From positions 8,179,224 through 8,243,223 of the forward strand of contig NZ_JADWYI010000001.1 of the NCBI RefSeq assembly GCF_016904885.1: 64,000 nt of DNA, written 5' to 3'. The number at the start of each line of letters is the position of its first letter. Position 1 is the first letter of the stretch. The notes beneath the pieces were generated by a model, which was not told the origin of the DNA, ran no database searches, and worked only from the letters and a program-made list of their open reading frames with translations. The position numbers and the translations under genes are program-made. This DNA comes from Archangium primigenium. Its GTDB lineage: Bacteria; Myxococcota; Myxococcia; Myxococcales; Myxococcaceae. This document shows, piece by piece, positions 55,601 through 64,000 of the stretch.

Positions 55601-57119
55601 CGTGGGCCTCCTCGCGCGTGCGCAGCTCGGCGCGCAGCCGCTCCGTGCCCGCCGCGAGGGCCTCGCGCGCCTCGTCCCGCTCGGACTGCAGCTGCGCGAG
55701 CCGCCGCTCGGCGCGCATGAGGCGCACCTCCATGAGCGCGAGCGCGTCCTCCGCGTCGAGCGCCTCCACCGCCGGCGCCGGCGCCTCCGGGGTGTCGCGC
55801 AGCGGGAACTTGTCCGTCCGGGGAGACAGCTCCCCTTCCGGCGTGGGATCGACATCGCGCGGCGGGAGCGCGGGCGTGCCCAGGGCGGGCGTGCCCGGAG
55901 AGGACACCTCGTCATCGAACCAGGTGGCGCCCACGTCCTCCGCGCGCGGGGCCTCGGCCTCCGAGGGCAGAGGCGCGTCGTCGGGGACGGGCTCCAGCTC
56001 CGAGCCATCGCCCTCCAGGGCGCCCGGAGCGGTGGCCGCGGCCGCGGCGGCCTCCAGGAGGGACAGGGACGGCGTGGGCCGCGCGGGCGTCAGCTCCACG
56101 TCGAAGAAGCCCTCGTCCCCGAGCTGGGGGCCGGCCCTGCGCGGGGGCGCCATGGACTCGGCGGGCTCGGCCGCCGCGTCGATCTCCCACTGCGCCAGGC
56201 GCTCGGCCTCCGCGCGCGCCTCCGCCTCGATGTCCACGGCCTTCACCGGGGGCAGCGAGGGCAGCGGCTTGACGGGCTCGGCGACGGGCTGGGGGCTCTC
56301 CACGGGCCCCATCTCCACCCGACTCACGGCGGTGATGGTGGGGATGGCACCATGGGCGGACGCGCGGGAGCGCGCCCCGCCCGCGGGCCCGGCGGCCTCG
56401 GCGTCGGACAGGGGCTCGGGGGCGATGCGGCCCGAGCCCGCCACCGCCTGCTCCGTCTGGCCGAAGAGGGACTCGGCCTCCGCGTCCGCCTCGGCCTCGG
56501 CGAGGGCGGCGGCCAGGGGCGACAGCGCCCGCTCGCGCTCCGGCAGGAAGGCGTCGGGCAGGGGCGGCAGCGCGTCGGACGTCGAGGCGGGCGCGGGGGG
56601 CTCGGCGTCGAGCGCGAACGGGGACACCGGCTCGTTGAAGAGCGCCTGCTCGAGGCCGAGGTTGCGCGAGGGGGCGGCGCCCCGGGGTTGCAGTCCCGGC
56701 GGGCTCGCGAGCAGGGGCGTGGGCGAGACGGGCGCCTCCACCTCGTCCTTCACCACGAACCAGGACTCGGGCCCCGGCGGCGCGGCGATGAGCGACGTCA
56801 CCTGGTTCATGAAGCCCGCCCCGTCCAGGGGCAGGGGGGACACCGGGGCGGCGCTGCCCTCGATGCCGTCGCCGAGCAGCAGCACCCGCGCCAGTCGCAT
56901 GTCCGGATGCAGCCCCAGCTCCTCCAGCACCAGGTGGCCGCGTCCGCTCTCCACGCCGGGCGCCAGGACGATGAGCACGGGCAGGTGGTGCCCGAAGCCG
57001 ATGAGCGCATCCGCCACGGAGGTGGCGAGGATGACCTCATAGCCCTCGCGCGCGAGCAGTCGCCGCACGGAGGCGATGATGGCGATGTCGTCGTGGACGA
57101 GGAGGACGGATTCAGCCAT
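52626..57119 (-). CDS. Giant receiver-like/coiled-coil/PATAN-like/degenerate J-domain protein
   Basis: A 1497-residue cytoplasmic protein, ATG at 57119, 27 bases after the priA stop. Residues 1-120 look like a receiver domain ([21 protein letters not shown], then [11 protein letters not shown]) in which the phospho-acceptor region reads VLAPG, without a convincing Asp. A Pro/Ala/Glu-rich linker follows to about 455. Residues about 460-1145 are coiled coil with a 25-residue repeat. About 1147-1400 resembles PATAN/DUF4388 ([20 protein letters not shown]). Residues 1420-1497 look like a J-domain ([20 protein letters not shown]) with HPL in place of HPD. AglZ/FrzS-type motility scaffolds share receiver plus coiled coil. 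Function unknown. Confidence 0.75.
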   Translation of the reverse strand: MAESVLLVHDDIAIIASVRRLLAREGYEVILATSVADALIGFGHHLPVLIVLAPGVESGRGHLVLEELGLHPDMRLARVLLLGDGIEGSAAPVSPLPLDGAGFMNQVTSLIAAPPGPESWFVVKDEVEAPVSPTPLLASPPGLQPRGAAPSRNLGLEQALFNEPVSPFALDAEPPAPASTSDALPPLPDAFLPERERALSPLAAALAEAEADAEAESLFGQTEQAVAGSGRIAPEPLSDAEAAGPAGGARSRASAHGAIPTITAVSRVEMGPVESPQPVAEPVKPLPSLPPVKAVDIEAEARAEAERLAQWEIDAAAEPAESMAPPRRAGPQLGDEGFFDVELTPARPTPSLSLLEAAAAAATAPGALEGDGSELEPVPDDAPLPSEAEAPRAEDVGATWFDDEVSSPGTPALGTPALPPRDVDPTPEGELSPRTDKFPLRDTPEAPAPAVEALDAEDALALMEVRLMRAERRLAQLQSERDEAREALAAGTERLRAELRTREEAHEAHAVSLRTEWDRAQREVEGLRERLSAVAEEQARARGEEEARSRALQEQVERETRARSEAEARARSEADARAQAERRATDVDARARSTADARVQLEMKARADAEARAQAADKARAGAEAQAETEARARARLELSAEAAEKARQRSETRLGKAEQERGEAHARAESLAKARGEAQARAEAEALLRAELEERVERMQREHAGLENQLERLREVSEERVARLIQTHTERDAEAEGAHRSLEAEVDRLRQTHAEVDGTRRALEAELEHLRQTHAEREAEAEGTRQALEAEVERLRQAHAEREAEAEGTRQALEAEVERLRQAHAEREAEVERLRQTHAEREVEAEGTRQALEAEVERLRQAQAEREAEVERLRQASVAEAGEHAHARAAHEAHAEQARQALAAEVERLQRAHAELQYQAEELERARVDAETRAMNAERLRVEQEARNERLTQARAALQERADEADKRLAKAERLRGELEGQVENAVKALGAVEAQAEELERARVDAETRAVNTERLRLEAEARIERVEKERAAARSRAAEEKHARVEVETRLGRLEESLTERGGLLDAARAEAEQLARALTEEREARVRLESLRAEAERAHQEAEARVLREAEATVARVRAETEAAITRAEAETADLAARARAALITFQAPEGPAVDIPRGGSVNGEGLARLVIRLREARIQVRFELKGARALRVLWLRDGALVGAMSSAPEESLVDRARADGLIDARQANELRLVRGTSNTALLEAMRGRGYVRETEVIPLVQRYTEQVALDALAEDASLYRLVEEAPPHEVALAASTRPLLHLLTEALRDRVSAEAFLSLAGGLRAGVFRLGAEPEPDTFGLSSRESRLLAEVDGEQTIEQLVLGAGLPQDTALRALGLGQALGLLQVRPAEAAEPDDDTPGELDVRRLESKFEEIQDADYFSVLGLARTAGGEDVKRAHALLSAEFHPLRFAGHPDPVLQHRAQQIATSLSEAARALADDRLREEYARSLRD
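54492..54900 (-). repeat. 75-bp (25-residue) tandem repeat in the coiled coil
   Basis: Units such as [20 protein letters not shown] repeat with a period of about 25 residues, near-identical in the 54540-54840 part and diverging outward. 25 residues is seven helical turns at 3.57, so it preserves coiled-coil register with 7+7+11 spacing. Confidence 0.75.
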
Positions 57120-57146
57120 GGCAGCCACAGGAGGGGGGCGCGCAGT

Positions 57147-59390
57147 CTACAGCATGGCCGCGGGATCCACGTCGATCGTGACGCGCACGGCGGAGGGAAT
57201 GTCGACCAGTTTCGCTTCCAGGCGGGCGAGCAGTGGGGCGAGCGCCGCGTGCGTGGGGCCCTTGAGCAACATCTGCCAGCGCGTCTTGCCGCGGATGCGG
57301 GCGATGGGGGCCACGGCGGGCCCGAGCAGGCGAACCCCCCAGGACGAGGGCGGCATGTGACGGCCCAGGTAGTCGCCGAGGAAGCGCGCCACGCTGGCGG
57401 TCTGCTCGGGGCTCTCGCCCTCCAGGCGCACCGAGGCCATGCGCGTGTAGGGCGGCCAGGACAGGGCGCGGCGCCGCGCGAGCTCCCCCTCGGCGAAGCC
57501 GTCGAAGTCGTGCACCAGCATGCGCCGCACGGGCTCGGCGTCCGGGTTGTACGTCTGCACGAGCACGCGCCCGGGATCCTTGCCCCGCCCGGCGCGGCCG
57601 GCCACCTGGGTGAGCAGGTGGAACGTCCGCTCGGCGGCGCGGAAGTCCGGGATCGCGAGCGACGTGTCCGCCATCACCACGCACACGAGCGTCACGCCGG
57701 GGAAGTCATGCCCCTTGGCCACCATCTGCGTGCCCACCAGCACGTCGATCTCCCGGCGCGCGAAGGAGGCGAGCAGCTCCGTGAGCCGCTCGGCGCTCGT
57801 GGCCGAGTCCCGGTCCAGGCGCGCCACGCGGGCCTGGGGCACGCGCTCGGCCACCTCCGCCTCCACGCGCTCGGTGCCCACGCCCATCTTGAGCAGGGGC
57901 CCGGTGCACTCGCGGCAGTGCTCGGGCACCGGGTGGGCCTCGCCGCAGTAGTGGCACACCGCGCGGTTCTGCGAGCGGTGGTAGGTGAGGCACACGTCGC
58001 AGTCGCCGCACTTCACCGACGCGCCGCACACCTCGCACAGGAGGAAGGTGCTGTGGCCGCGCCGGTTGAGGAAGAGGATGACCTGCTGGCCCCGGCCGAT
58101 CGTCTCCGCCATGGCGTCCAAGAGGGGCGCGGACAGGATGGGCGCCTCCTGCATCACCAGCGGATCCTTCGGGCGCTCCTGGCGCAGGTCCACGCACTGC
58201 AAGGTGGGCATGGGCCGGTCATCCACGCGCCGCGTGAGCTCCAGCTTGCGGTAGCGGCCCTTGCGCGTGTTCTCCAGCGTCTCCAGCGACGGCGTGGCCG
58301 AGCCGAGCACCACCACCGCCCCGGCCTGCTTGCCGCGCACCACGGCCAGGTCGCGCGCCTGGTAGCGCAGCTTGTCCTCCTGCTTGAAGGACGGATCGTG
58401 CTCCTCGTCCACGACGATGAGGCCCAGGTCCGCCACCGGGGCGAACACCGCCGAGCGCACGCCCACCGCGATGCGCACCGTGCCCTTGCGCAGGGCCTGC
58501 CAGTGAAAGAGCCGCTCGCGATCCTTGAGCGCCGAGTGCAGCACGGCCACGTCCCCGCCGAAGCGGCTGCGAAAGCGCCCCACGAGCTGCGGGGTGAGCG
58601 CGATCTCCGGCACCAGCACCAGGCTGCCCCGGCCCCGCTCGAGCGCGCGCTCCACGGCCCGCAGGTACACCTCCGTCTTGCCGCTGCCGGTGACGCCGTG
58701 CAGGAGGAAGGGCTGGAAGCCCGGCGTGTCCACCGCCCCATGCAGCACGTCCACCGCCGCGGCCTGCTCGGGGGTGAGCCGCTCGGGCCGGTTCTGCCCC
58801 AGGCCCTCGCGCACCCCGGGCGCGAGCACCACCTGGTCCAGCCGCACGAGGCCCCGCGCGGCCAGCTTCTTGAGCGTCTCGCGCGCTCCGGGAATGGCGT
58901 GCGCCACCTCCTCCAGCGGCGCCCGGCCCCCCACCGCGAGGAGGTACGCCAGGGCGGCGGACTGGGCCGGGGCGCGGCGCAGCAGGTCGGGCGTCTCGGT
59001 GACGAGCGCCACGGCGAACTCCTGGATGTCGGGCCGGGCCTCCTTCTCGTCCTGGGCGGTGGACAGGCCCGGCGGCAGCGCGCCCCGGATGACCTCCCCG
59101 AGCGGGTAGCGGTAGTGCTCGGCGGCGAAGCGCAGCAGCGCGATGAGGTCCGGCGGCAGGGACGGCGAGTCCTCGAGCACCTTGAGGATGGGCTTGAGCT
59201 TGACGCTCGCGCCCTCGGCGGGAGGCACCGCCGGCCCGAGGAAGAAGCCCAGCGTCATGCTGCGGCCAAAGGGCACGAGGATGCGCTGGCCCGGCGAGAG
59301 CCGCCCGGTCAGCGCCTCGGGGACGACATAGGTGAACTCGCCCCGGACGGGACGGCCGACGGCGACGGAGGCGAGGGCGGAGGCATTCAC
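57147..59390 (-). CDS. priA: Primosomal protein N' (PriA helicase)
   Basis: A 747-residue 3'-5' helicase restarting collapsed replication forks. Walker A GVTGSGKTEVY and DEEH-box LIVVDEEHDPSFKQ are present, with GRGQQVILFLNRRGHS and a zinc-binding domain of eight cysteines (LCEVCGASVKCGDCDVC, CHYCGEAH, HCREC). The N-terminal DNA-binding domain opens VRGEFTYVVPEALTGRLSPG. The GTG at 59390 gives usual length; a TTG at 59444 lies 18 codons upstream. It is the first of a priA-coiled-coil-def transcript. Confidence 0.94.
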   Translation of the reverse strand: MNASALASVAVGRPVRGEFTYVVPEALTGRLSPGQRILVPFGRSMTLGFFLGPAVPPAEGASVKLKPILKVLEDSPSLPPDLIALLRFAAEHYRYPLGEVIRGALPPGLSTAQDEKEARPDIQEFAVALVTETPDLLRRAPAQSAALAYLLAVGGRAPLEEVAHAIPGARETLKKLAARGLVRLDQVVLAPGVREGLGQNRPERLTPEQAAAVDVLHGAVDTPGFQPFLLHGVTGSGKTEVYLRAVERALERGRGSLVLVPEIALTPQLVGRFRSRFGGDVAVLHSALKDRERLFHWQALRKGTVRIAVGVRSAVFAPVADLGLIVVDEEHDPSFKQEDKLRYQARDLAVVRGKQAGAVVVLGSATPSLETLENTRKGRYRKLELTRRVDDRPMPTLQCVDLRQERPKDPLVMQEAPILSAPLLDAMAETIGRGQQVILFLNRRGHSTFLLCEVCGASVKCGDCDVCLTYHRSQNRAVCHYCGEAHPVPEHCRECTGPLLKMGVGTERVEAEVAERVPQARVARLDRDSATSAERLTELLASFARREIDVLVGTQMVAKGHDFPGVTLVCVVMADTSLAIPDFRAAERTFHLLTQVAGRAGRGKDPGRVLVQTYNPDAEPVRRMLVHDFDGFAEGELARRRALSWPPYTRMASVRLEGESPEQTASVARFLGDYLGRHMPPSSWGVRLLGPAVAPIARIRGKTRWQMLLKGPTHAALAPLLARLEAKLVDIPSAVRVTIDVDPAAML

Positions 59391-59506
59391 GGCGGCGAGC
59401 GGCCACTCTAGCGGCGGCTCCTGACACCGGTAGTTTCCAGCCAACCGAGCGCCCCGTTCACGCGGGCGCCCTCACCCCGCGTGCGGACGGCGCGGCCCCG
59501 AGTCCG

Positions 59507-59809
59507 TCAGGCCCTCAAGGGCAGCATGTCCGGCGGGCACTCCCAGTAGGTGTACTCGCACGTGGCGAGCGCCGGATCACACGGCACCTGCATCACGGTG
59601 ATGAGCTCGCACGGGTGCCGGGGACCGTCCAGGGCCGGACCCGCGGGCACGGCCGCCGGCGTCTCGGTGGGCCACTCCCCCCGCGGGGACGCCCGCTCGC
59701 GCAGCCGCGACACGTCCAGCCCCCGCGTCACCTCCGGGGGCACGCACACCGCTGGCAGGATCGACGCCGAGCCCAACACCGCCCCCAACACACACAGCTT
59801 CGTTCGCAT
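59507..59809 (-). CDS. Small secreted protein of unknown function
   Basis: A 100-residue protein with a signal peptide (hydrophobic residues 5-20, through SILPAVCVPP) and ATG at 59809 preceded by AGGAGGGTCTC. The mature part is short with four cysteines (HPCELIT, VPCDPA, ATCEYT, WECPPD), implying two disulfides. It lies upstream of priA on the same strand with a 116-base gap. No known family. Confidence 0.7.
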   Translation of the reverse strand: MRTKLCVLGAVLGSASILPAVCVPPEVTRGLDVSRLRERASPRGEWPTETPAAVPAGPALDGPRHPCELITVMQVPCDPALATCEYTYWECPPDMLPLRA

Positions 59810-59989
59810 GAGACCCTCCTGGCCGCGACACGGACGAAACTACCCGCTGGGTCTGACATGCCGGGGCCCTCGTCCCGCGGAGGACGGCACCGCGCCGGGC
59901 GCGCGGGGGCGTCCACTCCGCTCAAGGATTTCCGGGGGTTATGGAATGTCGGGCGGTGGACGGCGCGGCCCCCCGCCCCACTCCAAGAG

Positions 59990-61192
59990 TCACCCCGAGG
60001 TCAGCACGAGCTTGACGAGCTCCGGCGGGCTGCCCACGCGCATGGGCGGCCCCCAGAAACCGCAGCCCCGGCTCACGTAGATGTGCGAGTCCCCGTGCCG
60101 GTAGAGCCCGGCGGAGAACTCCCACTCCAGGCCGATGAGGAACGTCATGGGGACGAGCTGGCCGCCGTGGGTATGACCGGAAATCTGCAGGTCCACGCCC
60201 CGCTCGGCCGCGACACGGAAGTGGGCGGGCTGGTGCGCGAGCAGCACGCAGGCGCGCTCGGGGTCGCGGTCCGCGAGCGCCCGCTCCAGGTCATACCCCC
60301 TGACGCCCAAGCGCCGGCCGCCGCTCCAGTCGTCCACGCCCACCAGGTCCAGCGAGCCGCCCGCGTCGCCGATGCGCACGTGGCGGTTGCGCAGGGACGG
60401 GATGCCGAGCGACTCCAGGTACGCGCACCACGCGTCCGCGCCCGAGGAGTAGTCGTGGTTGCCGGTGACGAAGTAGCTGCCGAAGCGCGAGCGGAGGTTC
60501 GCCAGCGCCGCCACGTGGCCGCCGAGCGTGGGCACGTCCCCGTCCACCAGATCTCCGGTGATGGCGACGAGGTCCGGCTTGAGCGCGTTGGCGCGGCGCA
60601 CCAGCTCGTCCATGAAGTGGCGCTGGATGAACGCGCCCACGTGCACGTCCGTGAGCTGCACGATGCTCAGGCCCTCCAGGGCGCGGGGCAGCTTGGGGAT
60701 GCGCACCACCCGCTCGGTCACCTCGGGGGCGGAGAACGCGCGCCAGCTGCCGTAGGCGGCCGTCGTCCCGCCGGTGACCCCCGCGCCCCCGGCCACCGTG
60801 CGCGCCAGGAAGCGCCGCCGCGCCTCGTCCACCGCCGGCGGCTCGGGCGCGCGGGAGCGCTGGCGCCATTTCTGGCCCCGCGTCCACAGGGCCCGGCCCA
60901 GGTCCCAGACGAGCAGCGCCAGCACGAGAAAAAGCGCCACGCCCATCCACGCGTAGGTCACCCGCGCCACCGGCTCCGCGAGGGACTCGGGCAGCACGTC
61001 GCGCACCGAGCGCCGGAACATCAACGGCACGCTCATGAGCACGAAGAACGCGAGGGCCAGCCACCGGAGCGCGCGGCCGTGCACCGTGTCGCGCACCAGG
61101 CGCCGGTACAGGTACAGGTGGCCCAGCACCGTGCCGCCCAGGATGAGGACGGAGAAGAAGGAGAACCGGAACGGCAACGCACACCCCGCCAC
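59990..61192 (-). CDS. Membrane metallophosphoesterase
   Basis: A 400-residue protein with three or four N-terminal membrane helices (about 10-25, 42-60, 80-98), then a basic motif RRRFLARTVAGGAG that resembles a twin-arginine signal but is internal. The calcineurin-like domain (about 170-400) has all metal motifs: QLTDVHVG, ITGDLVDGD, TGNHDYSS, SGHTHGGQ. This arrangement occurs in bacterial YkuE-like phosphodiesterases, possibly acting on UDP-diacylglucosamine-type lipids or cyclic nucleotides. GTG start at 61192. It is the third gene of the operon started by 62600, 60 bases after the methyltransferase. Confidence 0.85.
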   Translation of the reverse strand: MAGCALPFRFSFFSVLILGGTVLGHLYLYRRLVRDTVHGRALRWLALAFFVLMSVPLMFRRSVRDVLPESLAEPVARVTYAWMGVALFLVLALLVWDLGRALWTRGQKWRQRSRAPEPPAVDEARRRFLARTVAGGAGVTGGTTAAYGSWRAFSAPEVTERVVRIPKLPRALEGLSIVQLTDVHVGAFIQRHFMDELVRRANALKPDLVAITGDLVDGDVPTLGGHVAALANLRSRFGSYFVTGNHDYSSGADAWCAYLESLGIPSLRNRHVRIGDAGGSLDLVGVDDWSGGRRLGVRGYDLERALADRDPERACVLLAHQPAHFRVAAERGVDLQISGHTHGGQLVPMTFLIGLEWEFSAGLYRHGDSHIYVSRGCGFWGPPMRVGSPPELVKLVLTSG

Positions 61193-61252
61193 GCGAAAGG
61201 AGCCCGAAAGGCCCGGAGATACCGCGCGTCGCCCGGGCGCATTCCCCGGGGC

Positions 61253-61813
61253 TCAGCGCCGCGCCACCAGCCGCGCCTCGTGCCGGCCCGCCCCGGTCCA
61301 ACCCTCGGTGAGCTCCACCACCCGCAGGCCCTGGACGAGTCCCGGCAGCTCACCGTCCTCCAGGAGGAAGCGCGCCGAGGGGTGCGCGTGCCGCGTGAGG
61401 TTCTTCCGGGTGGGCTGGGCGAAGAGGAACCACCCCCCGGGCGCGAGCACCCCGGGCAGCGCGGCGAACAGGGGGCGCCACAGGTAGTTCAGACAGACGA
61501 CGACGTCGAAGGGGCCCGGCGGCGGACCCACGGCCTCCACGTCCCGGGGCAGGCACGTGAGCGCCAGCCCCTGCGCGCGCGCGGCCGCGGCGGCGGCCTC
61601 CAGGGCCACGTCCGAGACGTCCACCAGGGTGACGTCCAGGCCCCGCCGCGCGAGCCCGAGCGCGTCCTGGCCCAGGCCCCCCGCCACGTCCAGGGCCCGC
61701 CCCGCGCGCGGCAGCCGGTCCTCCCACGCGCGCAGGAAGTCGGAGGGGGCGCCGGGGCCCTCGCCCCGCTCGCGATAGCGCTGGTTCCACCGCTCCCGGT
61801 CCGCCTCGGCCAT
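61253..61813 (-). CDS. Class I SAM-dependent methyltransferase
   Basis: A 186-residue small methyltransferase. ERWNQRYRERGEGPGAPSDFL followed by motif I ALDVAGGLGQDALGLA and VTLVDVSDVALE matches TehB/thiopurine-type methyltransferases; 'YLWRPLFAALPGVLAPGGWFLF' is the later strand region. ATG at 61813. It follows the LolA-like gene by seven bases. The substrate is unknown; small-molecule or metalloid is possible. Confidence 0.8.
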   Translation of the reverse strand: MAEADRERWNQRYRERGEGPGAPSDFLRAWEDRLPRAGRALDVAGGLGQDALGLARRGLDVTLVDVSDVALEAAAAAARAQGLALTCLPRDVEAVGPPPGPFDVVVCLNYLWRPLFAALPGVLAPGGWFLFAQPTRKNLTRHAHPSARFLLEDGELPGLVQGLRVVELTEGWTGAGRHEARLVARR

Positions 61814-61820
61814 GGCGCGC

Positions 61821-62600
61821 CTAGAACAGCGAGTCCGCGGGCTTCGAGCGCGTGTCCCCGGTGAGCGCCGTGAAGCGCAGGAGCCGCTCGCCGCCGCGCC
61901 AGACCTCCACGGTGCGCGGCATCATCTCGCCCGTGGCCGAGGACGTGTAGTCCTGCAGGCGCACGTCCCACTCGGGGCCCTTGCCCTCCTTGTGCTTGAG
62001 GCGCGCGGGGCGGAAGGTGTCCTTGTAGATCCAGAACTGCGGCTGGCCCTCGGCGGGCCCGCCCAGCACGTACACCACCTCGCCGCCGAAGCGCGCGAGC
62101 GACGTGGTGCGCGGCTCGATGCCCAGGGACGACAGGTGCGCCTCCAGCTCGTCCCGGCTGCGCGCGGTGAGCAGGGCGCACAGCTCGCGCACCGCCTCGC
62201 TGAGCGCCGGAATCTCCGGGCCCTCCACGCGCTTGCGGCCCGCGGAGAACACCGAGGCCACGGCCCCGCCCGCGCGCGCCTTCGCCTCGAAGCGGCAGCG
62301 GCCCGGCGGGCGGATGTACACCGTGCCGTCCACCTCCAGGTCCGGCTTGTCGGTGGGCAGGCCCAGCGCCGCGCCCGCCTCGCGCACCCCCGGTCCATAG
62401 AAGCGCAGCGAGCCGTCCGCCTTGAGCGAGGCGAAGGTCTGCGCCTCGCGCGCGGCCACCATGCGGCGCATGATGGAGCCGCCGGGCAGCACGTAGGCCC
62501 CGGCGCTCAGGGCCACCAGCGCGCCGAGGAGCAAGGCCGGTCGCCACGGGGCGCGGGCACGTCGGCGGAGGGGCACGGTCGTCGGAGGGGGGGTGGACAT
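61821..62600 (-). CDS. Membrane-anchored protein resembling LolA/LolB-type lipoprotein sorting
   Basis: A 259-residue protein, start ATG at 62600, with an N-terminal Pro/Arg-rich segment and one anchor helix (about 21-38, ALLLGALVALSAGAYVL). The rest is beta-rich: SLRFYGPGVREAGAALGLPT, YIRPPGRCRFEAKARAG, FWIYKDTFRPARLKHKEG and a terminal GGERLLRFTALTGDTRS, reminiscent of outer-membrane lipoprotein-sorting (LolA-like) folds. It is divergent from the PorV-like gene. Function uncertain. Confidence 0.6.
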   Translation of the reverse strand: MSTPPPTTVPLRRRARAPWRPALLLGALVALSAGAYVLPGGSIMRRMVAAREAQTFASLKADGSLRFYGPGVREAGAALGLPTDKPDLEVDGTVYIRPPGRCRFEAKARAGGAVASVFSAGRKRVEGPEIPALSEAVRELCALLTARSRDELEAHLSSLGIEPRTTSLARFGGEVVYVLGGPAEGQPQFWIYKDTFRPARLKHKEGKGPEWDVRLQDYTSSATGEMMPRTVEVWRGGERLLRFTALTGDTRSKPADSLF

Positions 62601-62658
62601 AGGGGCGGGGAATCTAGTGATGGCCTCCCCCTCCATCAAGGCAGTTAGGATGCCCGGC

Positions 62659-63525
62659 ATGTCGCATCGCGCCACGCTGCTGCTCGCCCTCTGTCTCTCT
62701 TCTTCCGCGCTCGCCCAGGAGGCGGACGCACTCCAGGCCCCCGTCGCGGAGGACTTGCGCGATCTGTCGAGCGCGCGGGCCTACGGCATGGGCGGCGCCT
62801 GGCGCGCGCTGGGCTCGGACGCGGCCACGGGCACGGGCAACCCCGCGAGCGTCGCCGCCGTGCGCGGCTACCGCGTGGAGGCGACGGGCGGCTGGGACTG
62901 GGTGGGCAAGGACGCCGCGGCCACGGTGGCCGTCGCCGACTCCGCCACCAGCCCCCTGGGCGCGGGCATCTCCTACCAGCTCATCACCCTGGGCAAGGGC
63001 GCGGCGCGCACCACCGCGCACCTCAACACGCTGGCGCTCGCGGCCCCCCTGAGCGAGAACCTGATGATCGGCGTCTCCGGCCGCTACCTCGTCATGCGCG
63101 GCGGACGGCAGGCCAACGCCCTCACGATGGACGCGGGCGTGCTCCTGCGCCCCACCCCGCTGCTCGCCCTGGGCGTGTCCGCCCACAACCTCATCGACAC
63201 GAAGCACGCGGAGCTCACCCGCTACTACTCGGCCCATGCCGGGGTGCTCGTGGGGCAGCTCACGATCGCCGCCGACGTGCGCGGGGACTTCGCCACGGAC
63301 GCGCGCCGCACGCTCACCTACAGCGGCGGCCTGGAGTACGTGCTCGGCCAGAACATCCCCGTGCGCGTGGGCTACACCTGGGACGGCTTCACCCGCACGT
63401 CCCAGGCGGGCGTGGGCATTGGCGTGGTGACGTCCGGGGGCGGCATCGACCTGGGCTACCACCACGACTTCGGCGGCGAGGGAGGCCGGCTGCTCTCCCT
63501 CACCTTCAAGGTCCAGGTGCGCTAG
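62659..63525 (+). CDS. PorV/PorQ-like outer-membrane protein
   Basis: A 288-residue protein. Signal peptide HRATLLLALCLSSSALAQ, then the PorV-type opening LSSARAYGMGGAWRALGSDAATGTGNPAS and repeated beta strands (LGVSAHNLIDTKHAELTRYY), ending with TFKVQVR as a beta-barrel. ATG 62659 with TTAGGA eight bases upstream is chosen; ATG 62650 is an alternative. It is divergent from the LolA-like gene and overlaps the next by four bases. Members act in transport or in secretion systems. Confidence 0.75.
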   Translation: MSHRATLLLALCLSSSALAQEADALQAPVAEDLRDLSSARAYGMGGAWRALGSDAATGTGNPASVAAVRGYRVEATGGWDWVGKDAAATVAVADSATSPLGAGISYQLITLGKGAARTTAHLNTLALAAPLSENLMIGVSGRYLVMRGGRQANALTMDAGVLLRPTPLLALGVSAHNLIDTKHAELTRYYSAHAGVLVGQLTIAADVRGDFATDARRTLTYSGGLEYVLGQNIPVRVGYTWDGFTRTSQAGVGIGVVTSGGGIDLGYHHDFGGEGGRLLSLTFKVQVR

Positions 63526-64000
63526 GCGCCCAGGGCGCGCAGGGGCAGGTAGCGCTCGGAGGCGGAGAAGCGCACGAGCTCCACGCTCTCCGGCTCACTG
63601 GCCTTGAGGGCCCGCAGCGCCGCCACGGCCGGCCCCGGGCCTCCGCAGGCGACCAGGCCCGCGCGGTTGGCCGAGTGGCGCGCGGCCTCCGAGAGCGCGC
63701 CGGCGTCGAAGCCCTTCTGCGCCGGCTCCAGCAGGGACAGGGCCCGCTCGCGCGCCCGGGGCGACAAGGCGTCGAGCACCACCCGCGCCTCGGGGCCGAA
63801 CTCCGAGCCCCCGCGCAGCACCGAGGTCAAGAGCGCCACCGCGCGCAGGAGCTGATCCTTGCGCAGGCAGCGCAGCGCGAGCAGATCCGGCCCCAGGCAG
63901 AACAGCGAGCGGCCGGCGAAGAAGCGCAGCTCGGACTCGGGCAGCACCTGCCGCACGGCCTGGCGGCCCACGAGGACGCGGGCATGGCCCGGGTAGACGA
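63522..64000 (-). CDS. Unknown protein, C-terminal part (5' end outside window)
   Basis: The frame is open to the window edge, so only the last about 158 residues are visible, beginning VYPGHARVLVGRQAVRQVLPES. It is Ala/Leu/Arg-rich and helical, with ELRFFAGRSLFCLGPDLLAL and ERALSLLEPAQKGFDAGAL, and no signature I recognise. Ends convergent with the PorV-like gene, overlapping by four bases. Confidence 0.55.
   Translation of the reverse strand, partial: VYPGHARVLVGRQAVRQVLPESELRFFAGRSLFCLGPDLLALRCLRKDQLLRAVALLTSVLRGGSEFGPEARVVLDALSPRARERALSLLEPAQKGFDAGALSEAARHSANRAGLVACGGPGPAVAALRALKASEPESVELVRFSASERYLPLRALGA

Noticed and set aside
52722-59411. A 2229-codon plus-strand open frame antisense to the coiled-coil and priA genes
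   Set aside because: Its translation is Leu/Gly/Arg/His-rich low-complexity and changes with the opposite gene's domain boundaries. The opposite strand has recognisable domains. It is a product of high-GC third positions removing stop codons.

Overview
The window is chromosomal, very GC-rich DNA from a Gram-negative bacterium that is almost certainly a myxobacterium (Myxococcota, most likely the Cystobacter/Archangium/Myxococcus side). The reasons are a DUF2378 protein (a family I know only from myxobacteria), an Oar-like TonB-dependent receptor, many lipoproteins with LxxC lipoboxes, and a high-GC third-position codon pattern that opens very long spurious antisense frames. I see no rRNA, tRNA, CRISPR array, insertion sequence or phage gene. 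The gene order looks like core chromosome with lineage-specific genes between housekeeping blocks.

Layout. 1-1429: end of a tyrosine-catabolic operon (hmgA, FAH hydrolase). 1550-6255: RNase J, YajQ, a secreted protein and RimO on the plus strand. 6252-11381 (minus): rplU-rpmA-obg (Obg carries a histone-H1-like tail), a TrmH-type methyltransferase, LolA and a lipoprotein with a degenerate aspartyl-protease look. 11655-12571: two paralogous eight-cysteine lipoproteins. 12684-14221: a 2-oxoglutarate oxygenase and an internally duplicated membrane protein. 14293-17845 (minus): a zinc-ribbon protein, then gatC-gatA-gatB. 18031-21126: FtsK with an acidic insertion in its motor. 21144-23640: an IclR regulator divergent from a Bcr/CflA-type exporter, with a palindromic operator between them, then an ABM monooxygenase. 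23704-27187: RlmL-like methyltransferase, PlsY, DUF2752, DUF4920 and a PD-(D/E)XK-like protein. 27245-29794 (minus): a protein of unknown function and a B12/radical SAM enzyme.

29941-36713 is the most coherent functional block. An Oar-like TonB-dependent receptor and a companion lipoprotein are transcribed leftward. Divergently, tonB, exbB and two exbD genes run rightward. Together they look like a dedicated outer-membrane transporter with its own energy-transducing complex.

36768-41795: DUF2378, a CmpB-like membrane protein, YifB/ComM, PlsC and RecA. 41792-45926 (minus): pssA-cinA-glycosyltransferase-like membrane protein-DUF1285-like. 46032-52548: alpha/beta hydrolase, beta-helix lipoprotein, HU, M23 lipoprotein, threonine aldolase, endonuclease III and peptide deformylase. 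52626-59390 (minus): priA followed directly by a 1497-residue protein combining a receiver-like N-terminus, about 690 residues of coiled coil, a PATAN/DUF4388-like region and a degenerate J-domain. 59507-64000: a small secreted protein, metallophosphoesterase, methyltransferase, secreted LolA-like protein, a PorV-like outer-membrane protein and a truncated unknown gene.

Calls rest on reading the sequence and remembered family motifs. No database search was run.
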